Shown here piece by piece: positions 50,733 through 58,237 of a stretch of DNA of 64,000 bases. The notes beneath the pieces were generated by a model that made no database searches, was not told the origin of the DNA, and was given only the letters and a program-made list of their open reading frames with translations. The translations under genes were made by a program, and so were the position numbers. Numbering within the stretch: position 1 is the stretch's first letter; the number at the start of each line of letters is the position of its first letter. Source of the DNA: CAZVVT01 sp964630595 (GTDB taxonomy: Bacteria > Chlamydiota > Chlamydiia > Chlamydiales > VFKH01); assembly GCA_964630595.1 (NCBI GenBank), contig CAZVVT010000001.1, positions 496,001-560,000 of the forward strand. The letters are read 5' to 3'.

Positions 50733-51425
50733 GAGGATTTTTCGCTCTCCAATGAACCGAAACCATTCACCGACCCGTTCATCCTCGACCACTTCTTCCA
50801 GCGCCGTGGGCTTTTCGAACCGCTTGAGGAGAGCGAAAAGATCGGCATCGACCTTGGCCCAATCGGGGGAGACGTTGCGGAAGATCACACCGTAGGTCTT
50901 CTCCTTTTTCAGTTCGGGGAAATCGTTGTCAAGCCAGTAATCGGCGGATTGAGCGAGCAGCTCTTCGCGGAAGGTGAGGTAGTCGCAATCGCTTTCATAG
51001 AGGCGCACGTGAGGCTGGAGCTGAAACTGTTCTTTGACAGACGGGGGGAAGACGGGGCAGAAGAAGGTGCTGTAGATGAGCAGGTCGAGACGGGCGCAGT
51101 CGAGCACAACTTCCTCTTGTCCCTCCATCCACTCGAGGATACCGTCTGCAATGGGATAGAGCGACCAGTGGCTGGGCGGATGGCGCAGGAGAAAGGGCTG
51201 CGCGATCTCCTGGTCAAAGTCCTCTTTGCCAAAGAGACGCACAACCGTGGGCAGCGCGTCAGCAAGAGCGCCAAAGAGCCGCCACCAGTATTGCTCGTTA
51301 TAGATTTGGAGGCGCTCGCTGGGTTGCAGCGTCGGCGAAGCGCAGATGTACTCACCCGCATCGCTGTGCTCGGTGCCCAAAGGCGCAGTGATGGCTTTGG
51401 CAAACCGTTGTTGCAGCTCACGCAT
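50727..51425 (-). CDS. DUF2063-family partner of MNIO enzyme (BufC/HvfC-like)
   Basis: A 232-aa protein of the DUF2063 family. LQQRFAKAITAPLGT at the start, then PSERLQIYNEQYWWRLFGAL, ADALPTVVRLFGKEDFDQEI and AQPFLLRHPPSHWSLYPIAD are the characteristic blocks; the C-terminal half is a winged-helix-like region. Such proteins guide precursor peptides to the DUF692 (MNIO) oxidase in methanobactin and bufferin-type RiPP pathways. The ATG at 51423-51425 (MRELQQRF) overlaps the MNIO stop by 8 bases, so the two are coupled. A perfect palindrome spans its stop codon. Confidence 0.88.
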   Translation of the reverse strand: MRELQQRFAKAITAPLGTEHSDAGEYICASPTLQPSERLQIYNEQYWWRLFGALADALPTVVRLFGKEDFDQEIAQPFLLRHPPSHWSLYPIADGILEWMEGQEEVVLDCARLDLLIYSTFFCPVFPPSVKEQFQLQPHVRLYESDCDYLTFREELLAQSADYWLDNDFPELKKEKTYGVIFRNVSPDWAKVDADLFALLKRFEKPTALEEVVEDERVGEWFRFIGERKILM

Positions 51426-52248
51426 AGGCCAACTTCTCTTGGAACTGCTTTGCTTTGAGCGCCTCGGCCCACGTCTCTTCAAAACTCACGAAGCTATCAT
51501 CCCATTCCAGCAGCGTCGGCACGCCGCCTGTCATGGGCCACACCTTTGCGTACAACTCCCACACCTCATCACGGACATAGTTGTTGTGCGTGTCGAGCAC
51601 ATACTTGCCCATGTCGGTGTGACCGGCGATGTGGATCTGCAGCACCTTTTCCATGGGAAGATGGCGAATGTAGTCATCGACGGCAAAGCCGTGGTTGCGC
51701 GAGGAGACGTAGATGTTGTTGACGTCGAGCATCATGGAGATCCCCGCCTTTTCTACAACAGCGGTGTAAAACTCCCACTCCTGCATTTCATCCTGTTGGA
51801 AGGCAACGTAGGAGGAGAGGTTTTCGAGGGCGAAGGGCAATTCGAGGAAGTCCTGCACGATGCGTGCACGCTCTGCGATGTAGTTGATCGCCTCTTGCGT
51901 GTAGGGCAGCGGCAAGAGGTCGTGAAAGTGGGCATTGTCCAGCTTGCCCCAGCAGAGATGGTCGGAGACCCAAGGCGTCTTGGTGCGGCGCGTGAGAGCC
52001 TTGAGCTTTTTCAAGTAATCGTAATCGAGTGGATCGGGGCTGCCGATGGCTAAGCTCACACCGTGTTGCACAACGCGGTAGTGCTCAAGGATGCGGTCGA
52101 GGAAATCGATGGGCGTGCCCGCGTCCATCATGAAGTTTTCGGAAATGATTTCGAACCAGTCGATGTCGGGCAGCGTGGCGAGAATGGTATCGTAATGTTC
52201 CTTGCGCAGGCCAATTCCGATACCGAGGTTAAGTTTGGGCGTCTCCAT
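51418..52248 (-). CDS. MNIO-family (DUF692) peptide-modifying oxidase (BufB/HvfB-like)
   Basis: A 276-aa TIM-barrel enzyme of the multinuclear non-heme iron oxidase family. Blocks in order: LGIGIGLRKEHYDTIL, DWFEIISENFMMDAGTP, VVQHGVSLAIGSPDPLDYDY, TPWVSDHLCWGKL, HDLLPLPYTQEAINYIAER, LPFALENLSSYVAFQQDEMQ, MMLDVNNIYVSSRNHGFAVD, LQIHIAGHTD, and TLLEWDDSFVSFEETW. The His, Asp, Glu and Asn metal ligands of the family are all kept. MNIOs convert cysteines in ribosomal peptides to thiooxazole or oxazolone/thioamide groups. The ATG at 52248 (METPKLNLG) overlaps the lipoprotein gene by 20 bases. Confidence 0.95.
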   Translation of the reverse strand: METPKLNLGIGIGLRKEHYDTILATLPDIDWFEIISENFMMDAGTPIDFLDRILEHYRVVQHGVSLAIGSPDPLDYDYLKKLKALTRRTKTPWVSDHLCWGKLDNAHFHDLLPLPYTQEAINYIAERARIVQDFLELPFALENLSSYVAFQQDEMQEWEFYTAVVEKAGISMMLDVNNIYVSSRNHGFAVDDYIRHLPMEKVLQIHIAGHTDMGKYVLDTHNNYVRDEVWELYAKVWPMTGGVPTLLEWDDSFVSFEETWAEALKAKQFQEKLAYA

Positions 52249-52930
52249 AAACAAGAGTGAGGTAATACCCCATTGCCGCGTTCGGGTCAATTCCCTCGGT
52301 GAGCGCCACCGCCATGCCCCGCGCGTCGGGAGTGAGCACCAGCAACAACATGCGCTCGTCTTCGGGCAGCGTGCGATAGAGTGCCAACTCATCCTCATGG
52401 AGACGAGAGGCATCTTTTTCCAAAGCAGCATTCAGATCGCCGTGTGTTGCGGCCAGCTGCACTTGGAGAGCGTCGGAGAGTGTTAGATAGACTAACTGCT
52501 GTTGAAAGGTAAGGGTGGTCAGGTAGGCTTTTTCCGCATCGCTCATTTGGTCGATATCGAGTTTGAGCGCTTTCATGATGGCATCGTGCGCCGACATACC
52601 GGCGAGAAACCATCTGCCTGCATCTGCGCTGTGATCTGCATTCACGATCAGAAAGAGGACTCTGTCTTGCGGAGAAAGTTTAGCGTAGAGCTGTACTTCT
52701 CCCTCGGAAAGCGTTTTGACATCAAAGTCCGCTGCGGCCCAAAGAGCCTGATCGGGAGTATGTTTGTTCGTGAGTTGTACGACCCACTGCTGCTCCGGTG
52801 GAGTCAGCTTTTCAAAGTCGCGTCGGTTGTCACTCGTCAGTTGGTCTACGAAAGAGGCCGTCTTTAAAGTGGGCTGCTCCGAAGAGCAGCCCGCCAAAGT
52901 CAGAAAAAGGATCAGCGGCCAAGCGACCAT
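52229..52930 (-). CDS. Lipoprotein with four helical repeats in the MNIO locus
   Basis: A 233-aa protein with a lipobox: FLTLAGCSSEQ, lipidated Cys15. The mature part is four degenerate repeats of about 50 residues: (1) LTPPEQQWVVQLTNKHTPDQ, (2) EVQLYAKLSPQDRVLFLIVN, (3) AEKAYLTTLTFQQQLVYLTL, (4) DELALYRTLPEDERMLLLVL, each with a Tyr-x2-Leu core and most followed by an Asp/Gly loop and an Ala-Met turn. No family recognised. It sits between the precursor-like gene (no gap) and the MNIO gene (20-base overlap), so it is likely co-translated and may act as a surface receptor or carrier for the modified peptide; that is inference. Confidence 0.8.
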   Translation of the reverse strand: MVAWPLILFLTLAGCSSEQPTLKTASFVDQLTSDNRRDFEKLTPPEQQWVVQLTNKHTPDQALWAAADFDVKTLSEGEVQLYAKLSPQDRVLFLIVNADHSADAGRWFLAGMSAHDAIMKALKLDIDQMSDAEKAYLTTLTFQQQLVYLTLSDALQVQLAATHGDLNAALEKDASRLHEDELALYRTLPEDERMLLLVLTPDARGMAVALTEGIDPNAAMGYYLTLVYGDAQT

Positions 52931-53287
52931 CTATTTTTTCAAAGTCGAACGCTTAGCTTTCATTCCATTCGTGCCGGGTTGTGGCTTGGGTTTGGGAGGC
53001 GTTGTGCCATCATTTGTGCCACCGTTGCAGCTATTAGCCCCACATGTGTTTTGTGGAACACCTGCAGAGGCTTTTTTGGATTCGCTGGAAATGCTGTAAG
53101 AAGAGCGGATGCTGCTATCTACACCACGTGCACCAGTACCGGTTTTGCCGTTGCAACTGTGGTTAGGAGCTGTTTTGCTCGCGTTGCACTTGCCCTGAGG
53201 AGTAGATCCGCCGGATGTTTGTGCAGCAAGAGGAGCTGCTGCGAAGAGCCCCGCCATTGCGAGAGAGAGAAGATGTTGCTTTTTCAT
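52931..53287 (-). CDS. Secreted Cys-motif protein, candidate MNIO substrate
   Basis: A 118-aa product with a clear Sec signal peptide (MKKQHLLSLAMAGLFAAAPL, cleavage likely after LAAQ). The mature part has cysteines in QGKCNASK, NHSCNGKTG, QNTCGANSCNGG, and a Pro/Lys-rich basic tail. The C-x(n)-HSC-x-G pattern and signal peptide resemble bufferin precursors (DUF2282 type), the substrates of MNIO enzymes. Its gene is the first of the block lipoprotein-MNIO-DUF2063 with no gap. SD AAGGAG lies in a hairpin directly before the ATG. Assignment as RiPP precursor rests on context and motif, not on a family match. Confidence 0.75.
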   Translation of the reverse strand: MKKQHLLSLAMAGLFAAAPLAAQTSGGSTPQGKCNASKTAPNHSCNGKTGTGARGVDSSIRSSYSISSESKKASAGVPQNTCGANSCNGGTNDGTTPPKPKPQPGTNGMKAKRSTLKK

Positions 53288-53322
53288 GAGGGTTAGTCTC
53301 CTTGAATGTTAGACCTTCCCTC
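53288..53322 (-). promoter_or_regulatory. Hairpin holding the ribosome-binding site of the Cys-motif gene
   Basis: Directly upstream of the start codon, GAGGG (53288-53292) pairs with CCCTC (53318-53322) and GTCT (53296-53299) with AGAC (53311-53314), symmetric 3-base internal loop, 11-base terminal loop. On the minus-strand transcript the SD sequence AAGGAG lies across the loop and inner stem, so folding would hide it. Confidence 0.5.
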
Positions 53323-53344
53323 ATCGATACATTAGTGTAAGATT

Positions 53345-53506
53345 TTAATTCAATTTCGTTTGCGGCTTTTGTACGGCCGGTTTGGTAGGAGCCGGCTGCG
53401 GCGCAGGCGCGGGCTCTTCACAGCTCGGTTTTCCATCGGGTCCCAGGGTGCATTGCTGGGCAGAAAGGGAACCTACTACTAAAAGGCAAAATAGAAACTT
53501 ATTCAT
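53345..53506 (-). CDS. Small secreted Cys/Pro-rich peptide (53 aa)
   Basis: A 53-aa product: signal peptide MNKFLFCLLVVGSLSA, then QQCTLGPDGKPSCEEPAP with two cysteines ten residues apart, and a Pro/Ala/Lys tail ending QKPQTKLN. The ATG at 53504-53506 (a second at 53507-53509) overlaps the end of rluB, suggesting coupling. It lies 57 bases upstream of the 118-aa Cys-motif gene. It may be a second MNIO substrate or a periplasmic helper. Short genes like this are easily missed; the clean signal peptide and downstream composition argue it is real. Confidence 0.7.
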   Translation of the reverse strand: MNKFLFCLLVVGSLSAQQCTLGPDGKPSCEEPAPAPQPAPTKPAVQKPQTKLN

Positions 53507-54209
53507 CATTATCTTCACCGTAAAACTGGTTTATTTCCTTTTCGCGCAACTCTCTCCACTGGCCGGGCTGGAGACCGCCTAGAACCAGAGGACCGATACG
53601 GATCCTCTTCAGTTCGAGCACGTTCAACCCCGCCTGGGCGAGCAATTCGCGCACTTCTCGCTTCTTCCCTTCCCGTACCGTGACCTTCAGGGTACCGCGT
53701 CGCACCTTAGAAACGGCCACGGGTTTGACGAAGCATCCCTCGACAATCCCACCGCGGCTCAACTCCTTCAAGTGCTCATCAGTGATCTCCTGTGATGTCT
53801 TAGCCAGGTACTCTTTGTCAATATTGAAAGAGGGGTGGATGACGCGCTGGGCGAAATGGCCATCGTTTGTCACGATGATGAGCCCCTCCGTCTCCTTGTC
53901 GAGGCGGCCCACGGTGAAGAGCCGCTCGCTGACGCCGCCGAAGAGGTCGTAGACCGTCGGACTGTTCTTGCTCACGGTGGAGCAGACGTAGCCGGCCGGC
54001 TTGTTCAGTAGGAAGTAGTACTTCTTCTGGGCCTTGCCCACCTGGCAGCCGTCGACCTCAATGCGGTCTGTCCCCAAGGTCACATGGGTCTGCGGAACCA
54101 AGACGACTTTACCGTTCACCTTGACCCGCCCTGCGAGGATAATCTCCTCCGCAGCGCGACGCGAGGCTACCCCGGCCGCTGCAAGTACTTTACTCAATCG
54201 ATTATTCAT
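53499..54209 (-). CDS. rluB: Pseudouridine synthase of the RsuA/RluB family
   Basis: A 236-aa enzyme. N-terminal S4 RNA-binding domain (RLSKVLAAAGVASRRAAEEI, GRVKVNGKVV), then KYYFLLNKPAGYVCST, catalytic FTVGRLDKETEGLIIVTNDG, and TVREGKKREVRELLAQAGL near the end. RluB acts on 23S rRNA; RsuA on 16S and RluE/F on others, so the exact site is inferred. In Chlamydia the homologue lies beside the phosphoglycerate mutase gene, as here on the opposite strand. Confidence 0.93.
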   Translation of the reverse strand: MNNRLSKVLAAAGVASRRAAEEIILAGRVKVNGKVVLVPQTHVTLGTDRIEVDGCQVGKAQKKYYFLLNKPAGYVCSTVSKNSPTVYDLFGGVSERLFTVGRLDKETEGLIIVTNDGHFAQRVIHPSFNIDKEYLAKTSQEITDEHLKELSRGGIVEGCFVKPVAVSKVRRGTLKVTVREGKKREVRELLAQAGLNVLELKRIRIGPLVLGGLQPGQWRELREKEINQFYGEDNDE

Positions 54210-54247
54210 TTAAAATGGGTAGGGATTTTAACCTCTTTAGCGGCAAC

Positions 54248-54889
54248 ATGTCAAAACTCATCCTCTTACGCCACGGCCAATCGGTCTGGAACGAACGCAA
54301 TCTCTTCACAGGTTGGGTAGACATCCCCTTAAGTACCAAGGGGATAAAGGAATCTTTTGACGCCGGCGAGAAGATCAAAGACCTCCCCATCGATGTCATC
54401 TTCGTCTCCACCTTAGTGCGCGCTCAGATGACCGCCTTCCTGGCCATGACCCGTCACAGCAGTGGGCGGGTGCCTGTTTTGCTCCACGAAACGGGCAAAG
54501 AGAGTGAGTGGGGCGGCAATAGCGCCGACCCCGACTCACTGATTCCTACCTACCAAGCGTGGCAGCTCAACGAGCGCATGTATGGGACGTTGCAGGGGCT
54601 CAACAAGCAGGAGACCGTGGAGAAGTTTGGGGCGGAGCAGGTGCGTGAATGGCGGCGCAGCTACGACGTTGCCCCGCCGCGTGGCGAGAGCCTCAAGATG
54701 ACAGCGGAGCGGGCCATTCCTTACTATCAGGGAATGATTCAGCCCCTGTTGCAACAGGGCAAAAACGTTCTGGTGGTAGCCCACGGCAACTCGCTGAGGG
54801 CCATCTGCATGTTCCTGGAGAAGCTGACGGAGGATGAGGTCCTCCACCTCGAACTGGAGACGGGTCTACCACGTATTTATGATTTTTGA
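54248..54889 (+). CDS. gpmA: 2,3-bisphosphoglycerate-dependent phosphoglycerate mutase
   Basis: A 213-aa histidine-phosphatase-superfamily enzyme interconverting 3- and 2-phosphoglycerate in glycolysis. Catalytic His is in KLILLRHGQSVWNERNLFTG, the second in VLVVAHGNSLRAICMFLE; TGWVDIPLSTKGI and NERMYGTLQGLNKQETVEKF are specific to dPGM. The ATG at 54248 is used because the extension upstream lacks homology. Slightly shorter than E. coli GpmA (250). It overlaps the next gene by 11 bases. Confidence 0.96.
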   Translation: MSKLILLRHGQSVWNERNLFTGWVDIPLSTKGIKESFDAGEKIKDLPIDVIFVSTLVRAQMTAFLAMTRHSSGRVPVLLHETGKESEWGGNSADPDSLIPTYQAWQLNERMYGTLQGLNKQETVEKFGAEQVREWRRSYDVAPPRGESLKMTAERAIPYYQGMIQPLLQQGKNVLVVAHGNSLRAICMFLEKLTEDEVLHLELETGLPRIYDF

Positions 54890-55625
54890 TGATGAATTGC
54901 CTTCCCTCAAGACGCGCTCGACGATTACTCTCTCGGGGCTAGGCGAGGTTACACTCACGGACAACCCCTTCGAGCAGCTGCTGATCGCCGCCTACTTCAC
55001 CCTGTGCAAGCCCAGCGGCAAAAACCATATTGTAGGCCCGCGTGGGCCCGCTTTTCTCGAAGAGGCGGGAGTGGTCTTCACCGACAAGATCAGCGCCCGT
55101 ACAGCGCTCATCGTGGCCTCTGCCGCCGATCCGCTCACCGGTCTCATCACGATCCCTCAACGCACGGAGGGCATCCCCCTCGCCGTTGACATCACTCACA
55201 CCATCGGCAAGTTCGCCGTTGAGGGTGATATTCTTTTTTTTAAGCACGGCATTACCGGTATCGACGTCATCCCTACGCCGCGCGCTGATGCCGACCAGCT
55301 CGAGGCCTCTCTCAACCAGGCCATCGACGACCAGGCCGACTTCTGCCTGCGCCTGGCTGCCTTCCGCGACCAGATGGAGGAGCAGATCGAGGAGATCCCT
55401 GGCTGCCACGTGCTCTACCGAGACCGCCTGCGCCTGCCCAACATCACGGTCGTAGCCACTCCCGGCATCCACGGCAACGCACTGTCTCACCGCCTGCGCA
55501 TCCGCGGCGTGCAAGTACCCATCGCGAACCAACTCGTTATCCACTGGAATCGTGAAATCCCCTTCCCCATGGATATCCTACGCGCAGAGATCGACCTACT
55601 GCGCCATGTTGCAGGAGGCCTATGA
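54879..55625 (+). CDS. Degenerate NifS-like (aminotransferase class V) protein
   Basis: A 248-aa protein where the chlamydial NifS gene would be expected (after gpmA, before nifU). Homology is partial: the N-terminal 70-80 residues of cysteine desulfurases are missing; HTIGKFAVEGDILFFKHGIT sits where the DAAQ...SGHK PLP-lysine region belongs but the HK order is altered; and SHRLRIRGVQVPIANQLVIH occupies the place of the RGI...GSACSS loop, with no cysteine. The final DILRAEIDLLRHVAGGL fits the NifS C-terminal helix. PLP and persulfide chemistry are therefore unlikely. It may be a scaffold or a decaying gene, yet the frame is intact and ATGA-coupled to nifU. Confidence 0.7.
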   Translation: MIFDDELPSLKTRSTITLSGLGEVTLTDNPFEQLLIAAYFTLCKPSGKNHIVGPRGPAFLEEAGVVFTDKISARTALIVASAADPLTGLITIPQRTEGIPLAVDITHTIGKFAVEGDILFFKHGITGIDVIPTPRADADQLEASLNQAIDDQADFCLRLAAFRDQMEEQIEEIPGCHVLYRDRLRLPNITVVATPGIHGNALSHRLRIRGVQVPIANQLVIHWNREIPFPMDILRAEIDLLRHVAGGL

Positions 55626-56224
55626 AATACGTCGGCCGCCTTGTCGCCAGCGATGGCTTTCTGCTCGCCTCGAGCGAGCTGCGAACCCCAGATCAGGCCG
55701 TCGCCTTCAGCTTCCTCATCGATCCCGAGGATGGCGTGATTGCCGATGCTGCCTTTCACGCGCGCGGGCCGTGGAAGCTGCTGCAGGAGGCGGAAAACGT
55801 CTGCCGCTTTGCCATGCGCAAGCGCCTTCATGAACTCGAGCGCTACGAGACAGACCCCTTTCTACACGAAGCGCTCAAGTTGGCCGCGCACTCTCTCGGC
55901 CCCGAGCGCCATGTGACGGAGCCAAGTCCGAACTTTGAGGGGGATGGCTGGGAGGGGTTTGAGAATCTCTCTACGCAGGAGAAGATCGCCGTGATCGAAC
56001 AGGTTCTCGACGTGGAGATCCGCCCCTTCGTCGCCATGGATGGCGGCGGCGTCAAGCTGATCAACCTGCTCGGCAACGAGGTGGTGATCGCCTACGAGGG
56101 CAACTGCACCTCCTGCTTTGCCTCCACCGGATCAACGCTCTCGGCGATCCAGCAGATGCTACAAGCCAAAGTACACAAGGACTTAGTGGTGGTCCCGCAG
56201 CTGGATCAATTCATGACGGAGTAA
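55622..56224 (+). CDS. NifU/NfuA-like iron-sulfur scaffold
   Basis: A 200-aa protein. The C-terminal NFU domain (residues 115-195) has VIEQVLDVEIRPFVAMDGGG, GVKLINLLGNEVVIAYEGNC and the CxxC in EGNCTSCFASTGSTLSAI, which binds a 4Fe-4S cluster. The N-terminal 100 residues resemble a decayed IscU-type domain with its cysteines lost. ATGA overlap with the nifS-like gene. Together they suggest a reduced iron-sulfur carrier whose sulfur source must be elsewhere, for example a SUF system. The 3' end overlaps convergent birA by 42 bases. Confidence 0.88.
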   Translation: MKYVGRLVASDGFLLASSELRTPDQAVAFSFLIDPEDGVIADAAFHARGPWKLLQEAENVCRFAMRKRLHELERYETDPFLHEALKLAAHSLGPERHVTEPSPNFEGDGWEGFENLSTQEKIAVIEQVLDVEIRPFVAMDGGGVKLINLLGNEVVIAYEGNCTSCFASTGSTLSAIQQMLQAKVHKDLVVVPQLDQFMTE

Positions 56225-56692
56225 CTGCGCAATCGACTCGATGAGCTGCTCTCGATCTGCCGCCACGCCCGTAACTTGCCGAATGCCTATAGCGGGCTGA
56301 TCAATCTTCTCCTGCTCGCTTGCAGGCAAGTCGAGATTGAGCCCCAGCCCCATGATCACGGCATCTCCTGTACGCTCCGTCAAGATACCGGCAATCTTTT
56401 TGCCCTCTACCAACAGGTCATTGGGCAGTTTGATTTCCGCCTCCACCTGGATGCCCGCCAGCACCTTCTGCACCTGCTCGGCGAGCAAAACAGGGTCGGC
56501 GCCTACTCTAAAAAAGACAAAGGTGACGTAGAGCTGTCCTTTGGGCGAATGCCACTTGCGCCCCCACTGCCCCCGTCCCGCCGTCTGCTCCTGCGCGACA
56601 ATGAGGGTCAAATCACCGCGGTCACACATCTCCAGATGACGTTTTGCCCATTCGTTTGTAGAATCAACTGTCGACAAATCAACGCGTAACAC
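56183..56692 (-). CDS. birA: Biotin-protein ligase (short form)
   Basis: A 169-aa ligase without the DNA-binding domain; it biotinylates acetyl-CoA carboxylase BCCP. STVDSTNEWAKRHL, EQTAGRGQWGRKWHSPKGQL (GRGRRG-like biotinyl-AMP loop) and IKLPNDLLVEGKKIAGILTE (usually KWPND) mark the catalytic core. Shorter than most BirA catalytic proteins (about 190-230 aa), lacking the C-terminal SH3-like domain. Starts with GTG. It overlaps nifU by 42 bases at the 3' end and diverges from rodA. Confidence 0.9.
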   Translation of the reverse strand: MLRVDLSTVDSTNEWAKRHLEMCDRGDLTLIVAQEQTAGRGQWGRKWHSPKGQLYVTFVFFRVGADPVLLAEQVQKVLAGIQVEAEIKLPNDLLVEGKKIAGILTERTGDAVIMGLGLNLDLPASEQEKIDQPAIGIRQVTGVAADREQLIESIAQLLRHELIQLRDHH

Positions 56693-56706
56693 ACTAAATT
56701 CCCTTT

Positions 56707-57831
56707 ATGCTCACTCTGAAGAATATCGACTGGCGCATTGTTTTTGTCATGCTAGGGTTGATGGGCATCTCTCTTTTGGTGATCAGCTCCAACGACACCT
56801 TCTACTTGACCAACCCCGACTTTGTCGGGCTCACACCCCGTCTGGCGGCCCAATTGCGCTGGTTTGCCATCGGCTTTCTCCTCTTTTTTTTCTGCGCCGC
56901 CTTCGATTACAACCGCCTGCGCAACTTCAGCAGCATTCTTTACTTCGTCGCCATCCTCGCTCTCATCGGCCTCTTCTTCACGGAAGGGCACAAATCGGTG
57001 CAGCGCTGGTACCGCATCTTCGGCATCCCCATTCAGCCCTCTGAGCTGACCAAACTCATCCTCGTAATTGCCCTCAGCACCTACCTGGAGGCGAAAAAGC
57101 AGGTGGCCGACCGCTGGGGAACCAGCCTGGGCGCTCTCACCATTGTTGGCATCCCCTTCCTGCTGATTCTGAAGCAGCCCGACTTAGGCACTGCACTCAT
57201 CCTCTTTCCCATGAGCCTGGCCATCTTTTACTTCGGCAATGTACGCCCCTCTCTCATCAGAGTGCTCTCCTGGGCTGGCCTCTCTCTGCTGCTCATCGTC
57301 TTTGCCTTCTTCTCCGGCCTGGTTCCTCACGACAAAGCGCGCCCTTACGTCACCTCTGTGCTGAAAGAGTACCAATACGACCGCCTCAAACCCGACACCC
57401 ACCACCAAAAGGCCGCCAAAGTTGCCATTGGTGTTGGCGGCATCTCCGGCACGGGATGGAAGAAGAGCACCTATACGCGCCGCGGCTGGCTGCCCGAACC
57501 GCAAACGGACTCGGTCTTTCCCGCTTTCTGCGAAGAGTTCGGCCTCTTCGGCGCAGGGCTGCTGCTGGCGCTCTATTGGGCCCTGCTCGTTTTGAGTTTT
57601 CGCGTCACAGCGGTAGCCAAAGACCCCTTCGGTCGCCTGCTTGCTGCAGGAATCACCGCCTATCTAGCGATGCATGTATTGATCAATATTGGTATGATGT
57701 CTGGCCTTCTTCCCATTACGGGAATTCCGCTGATCCTCATCAGTTACGGCGGAGCTTCGGTAATGGCAACGATGGCGGCTTTGGGAATTCTGCAGAGCAT
57801 CTATAGCCGCCGCTATATGTTTAGTAGGTGA
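56707..57831 (+). CDS. rodA: Rod-shape determining protein RodA (SEDS glycosyltransferase)
   Basis: A 374-aa polytopic SEDS protein with about ten transmembrane helices; polymerises lipid II with PBP2 at the lateral wall, or in chlamydiae during division-plane synthesis. Motifs: KSVQRWYRIFGIPIQPSELT, LLILKQPDLGTALILFPMSL, GKKSTYTRRGWLPEPQTDS-type loop (GWKKSTYTRRGWLPEPQTDS), VFPAFCEEFGLFGAGLLLAL and GLLPITGIPLILISYGGASV. The start at MLTLKNIDWRIVF suits the family. Its presence with Ddl indicates a working peptidoglycan pathway. One base before the small gene at 57833. Confidence 0.96.
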   Translation: MLTLKNIDWRIVFVMLGLMGISLLVISSNDTFYLTNPDFVGLTPRLAAQLRWFAIGFLLFFFCAAFDYNRLRNFSSILYFVAILALIGLFFTEGHKSVQRWYRIFGIPIQPSELTKLILVIALSTYLEAKKQVADRWGTSLGALTIVGIPFLLILKQPDLGTALILFPMSLAIFYFGNVRPSLIRVLSWAGLSLLLIVFAFFSGLVPHDKARPYVTSVLKEYQYDRLKPDTHHQKAAKVAIGVGGISGTGWKKSTYTRRGWLPEPQTDSVFPAFCEEFGLFGAGLLLALYWALLVLSFRVTAVAKDPFGRLLAAGITAYLAMHVLINIGMMSGLLPITGIPLILISYGGASVMATMAALGILQSIYSRRYMFSR

Positions 57832-57832
57832 A

Positions 57833-58237
57833 ATGCCCTATTTTTTCGAACAACCCTCCACCGTCTGGCTCGGGGAAGGGATCATCAACCTTCGCGATGT
57901 CAAAGAGGGCCTGCGCTATTTCGGCCGCTGGACTGTCACTGCCTCCGGCCTCTTCACGCAAGAGATCGAAATCCACGGCATCCCCGGCCGCCAACTCACG
58001 GAGTTCTCCATTGAGCCCGATATGTCCATGACCATGGAGCACATCGATCTGGGCTTATGGAAGGGCACCTGTCGTACAGACAAAGATGTGGTGGAGTGGA
58101 AGCTTGCGGGTGAAGGCGTTCACTGCATTGAGCGATTCATTCACCTACGCACCGGCACCGTCCAAACACGCAGCAGCTTCTTTGACGAACAAGGGGCCTT
58201 CACCGTAGCAGAAGGGCACCTCTGGCTGCGCCAATAG
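57833..58237 (+). CDS. Hypothetical small protein after rodA
   Basis: A 134-aa beta-rich soluble protein (for example EQPSTVWLGEGIINLRDVKE, WTVTASGLFTQEIEIHGIPG, MSMTMEHIDLGLWKGTCRTD, DEQGAFTVAEGHLWLRQ). Not recognised. Starts one base after the rodA stop and shares its transcript. It converges with the large gene on the minus strand with a 38-base 3' overlap. The pattern of short strands with Gly/Asp turns suggests a beta-barrel or beta-sandwich domain. Confidence 0.75.
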   Translation: MPYFFEQPSTVWLGEGIINLRDVKEGLRYFGRWTVTASGLFTQEIEIHGIPGRQLTEFSIEPDMSMTMEHIDLGLWKGTCRTDKDVVEWKLAGEGVHCIERFIHLRTGTVQTRSSFFDEQGAFTVAEGHLWLRQ

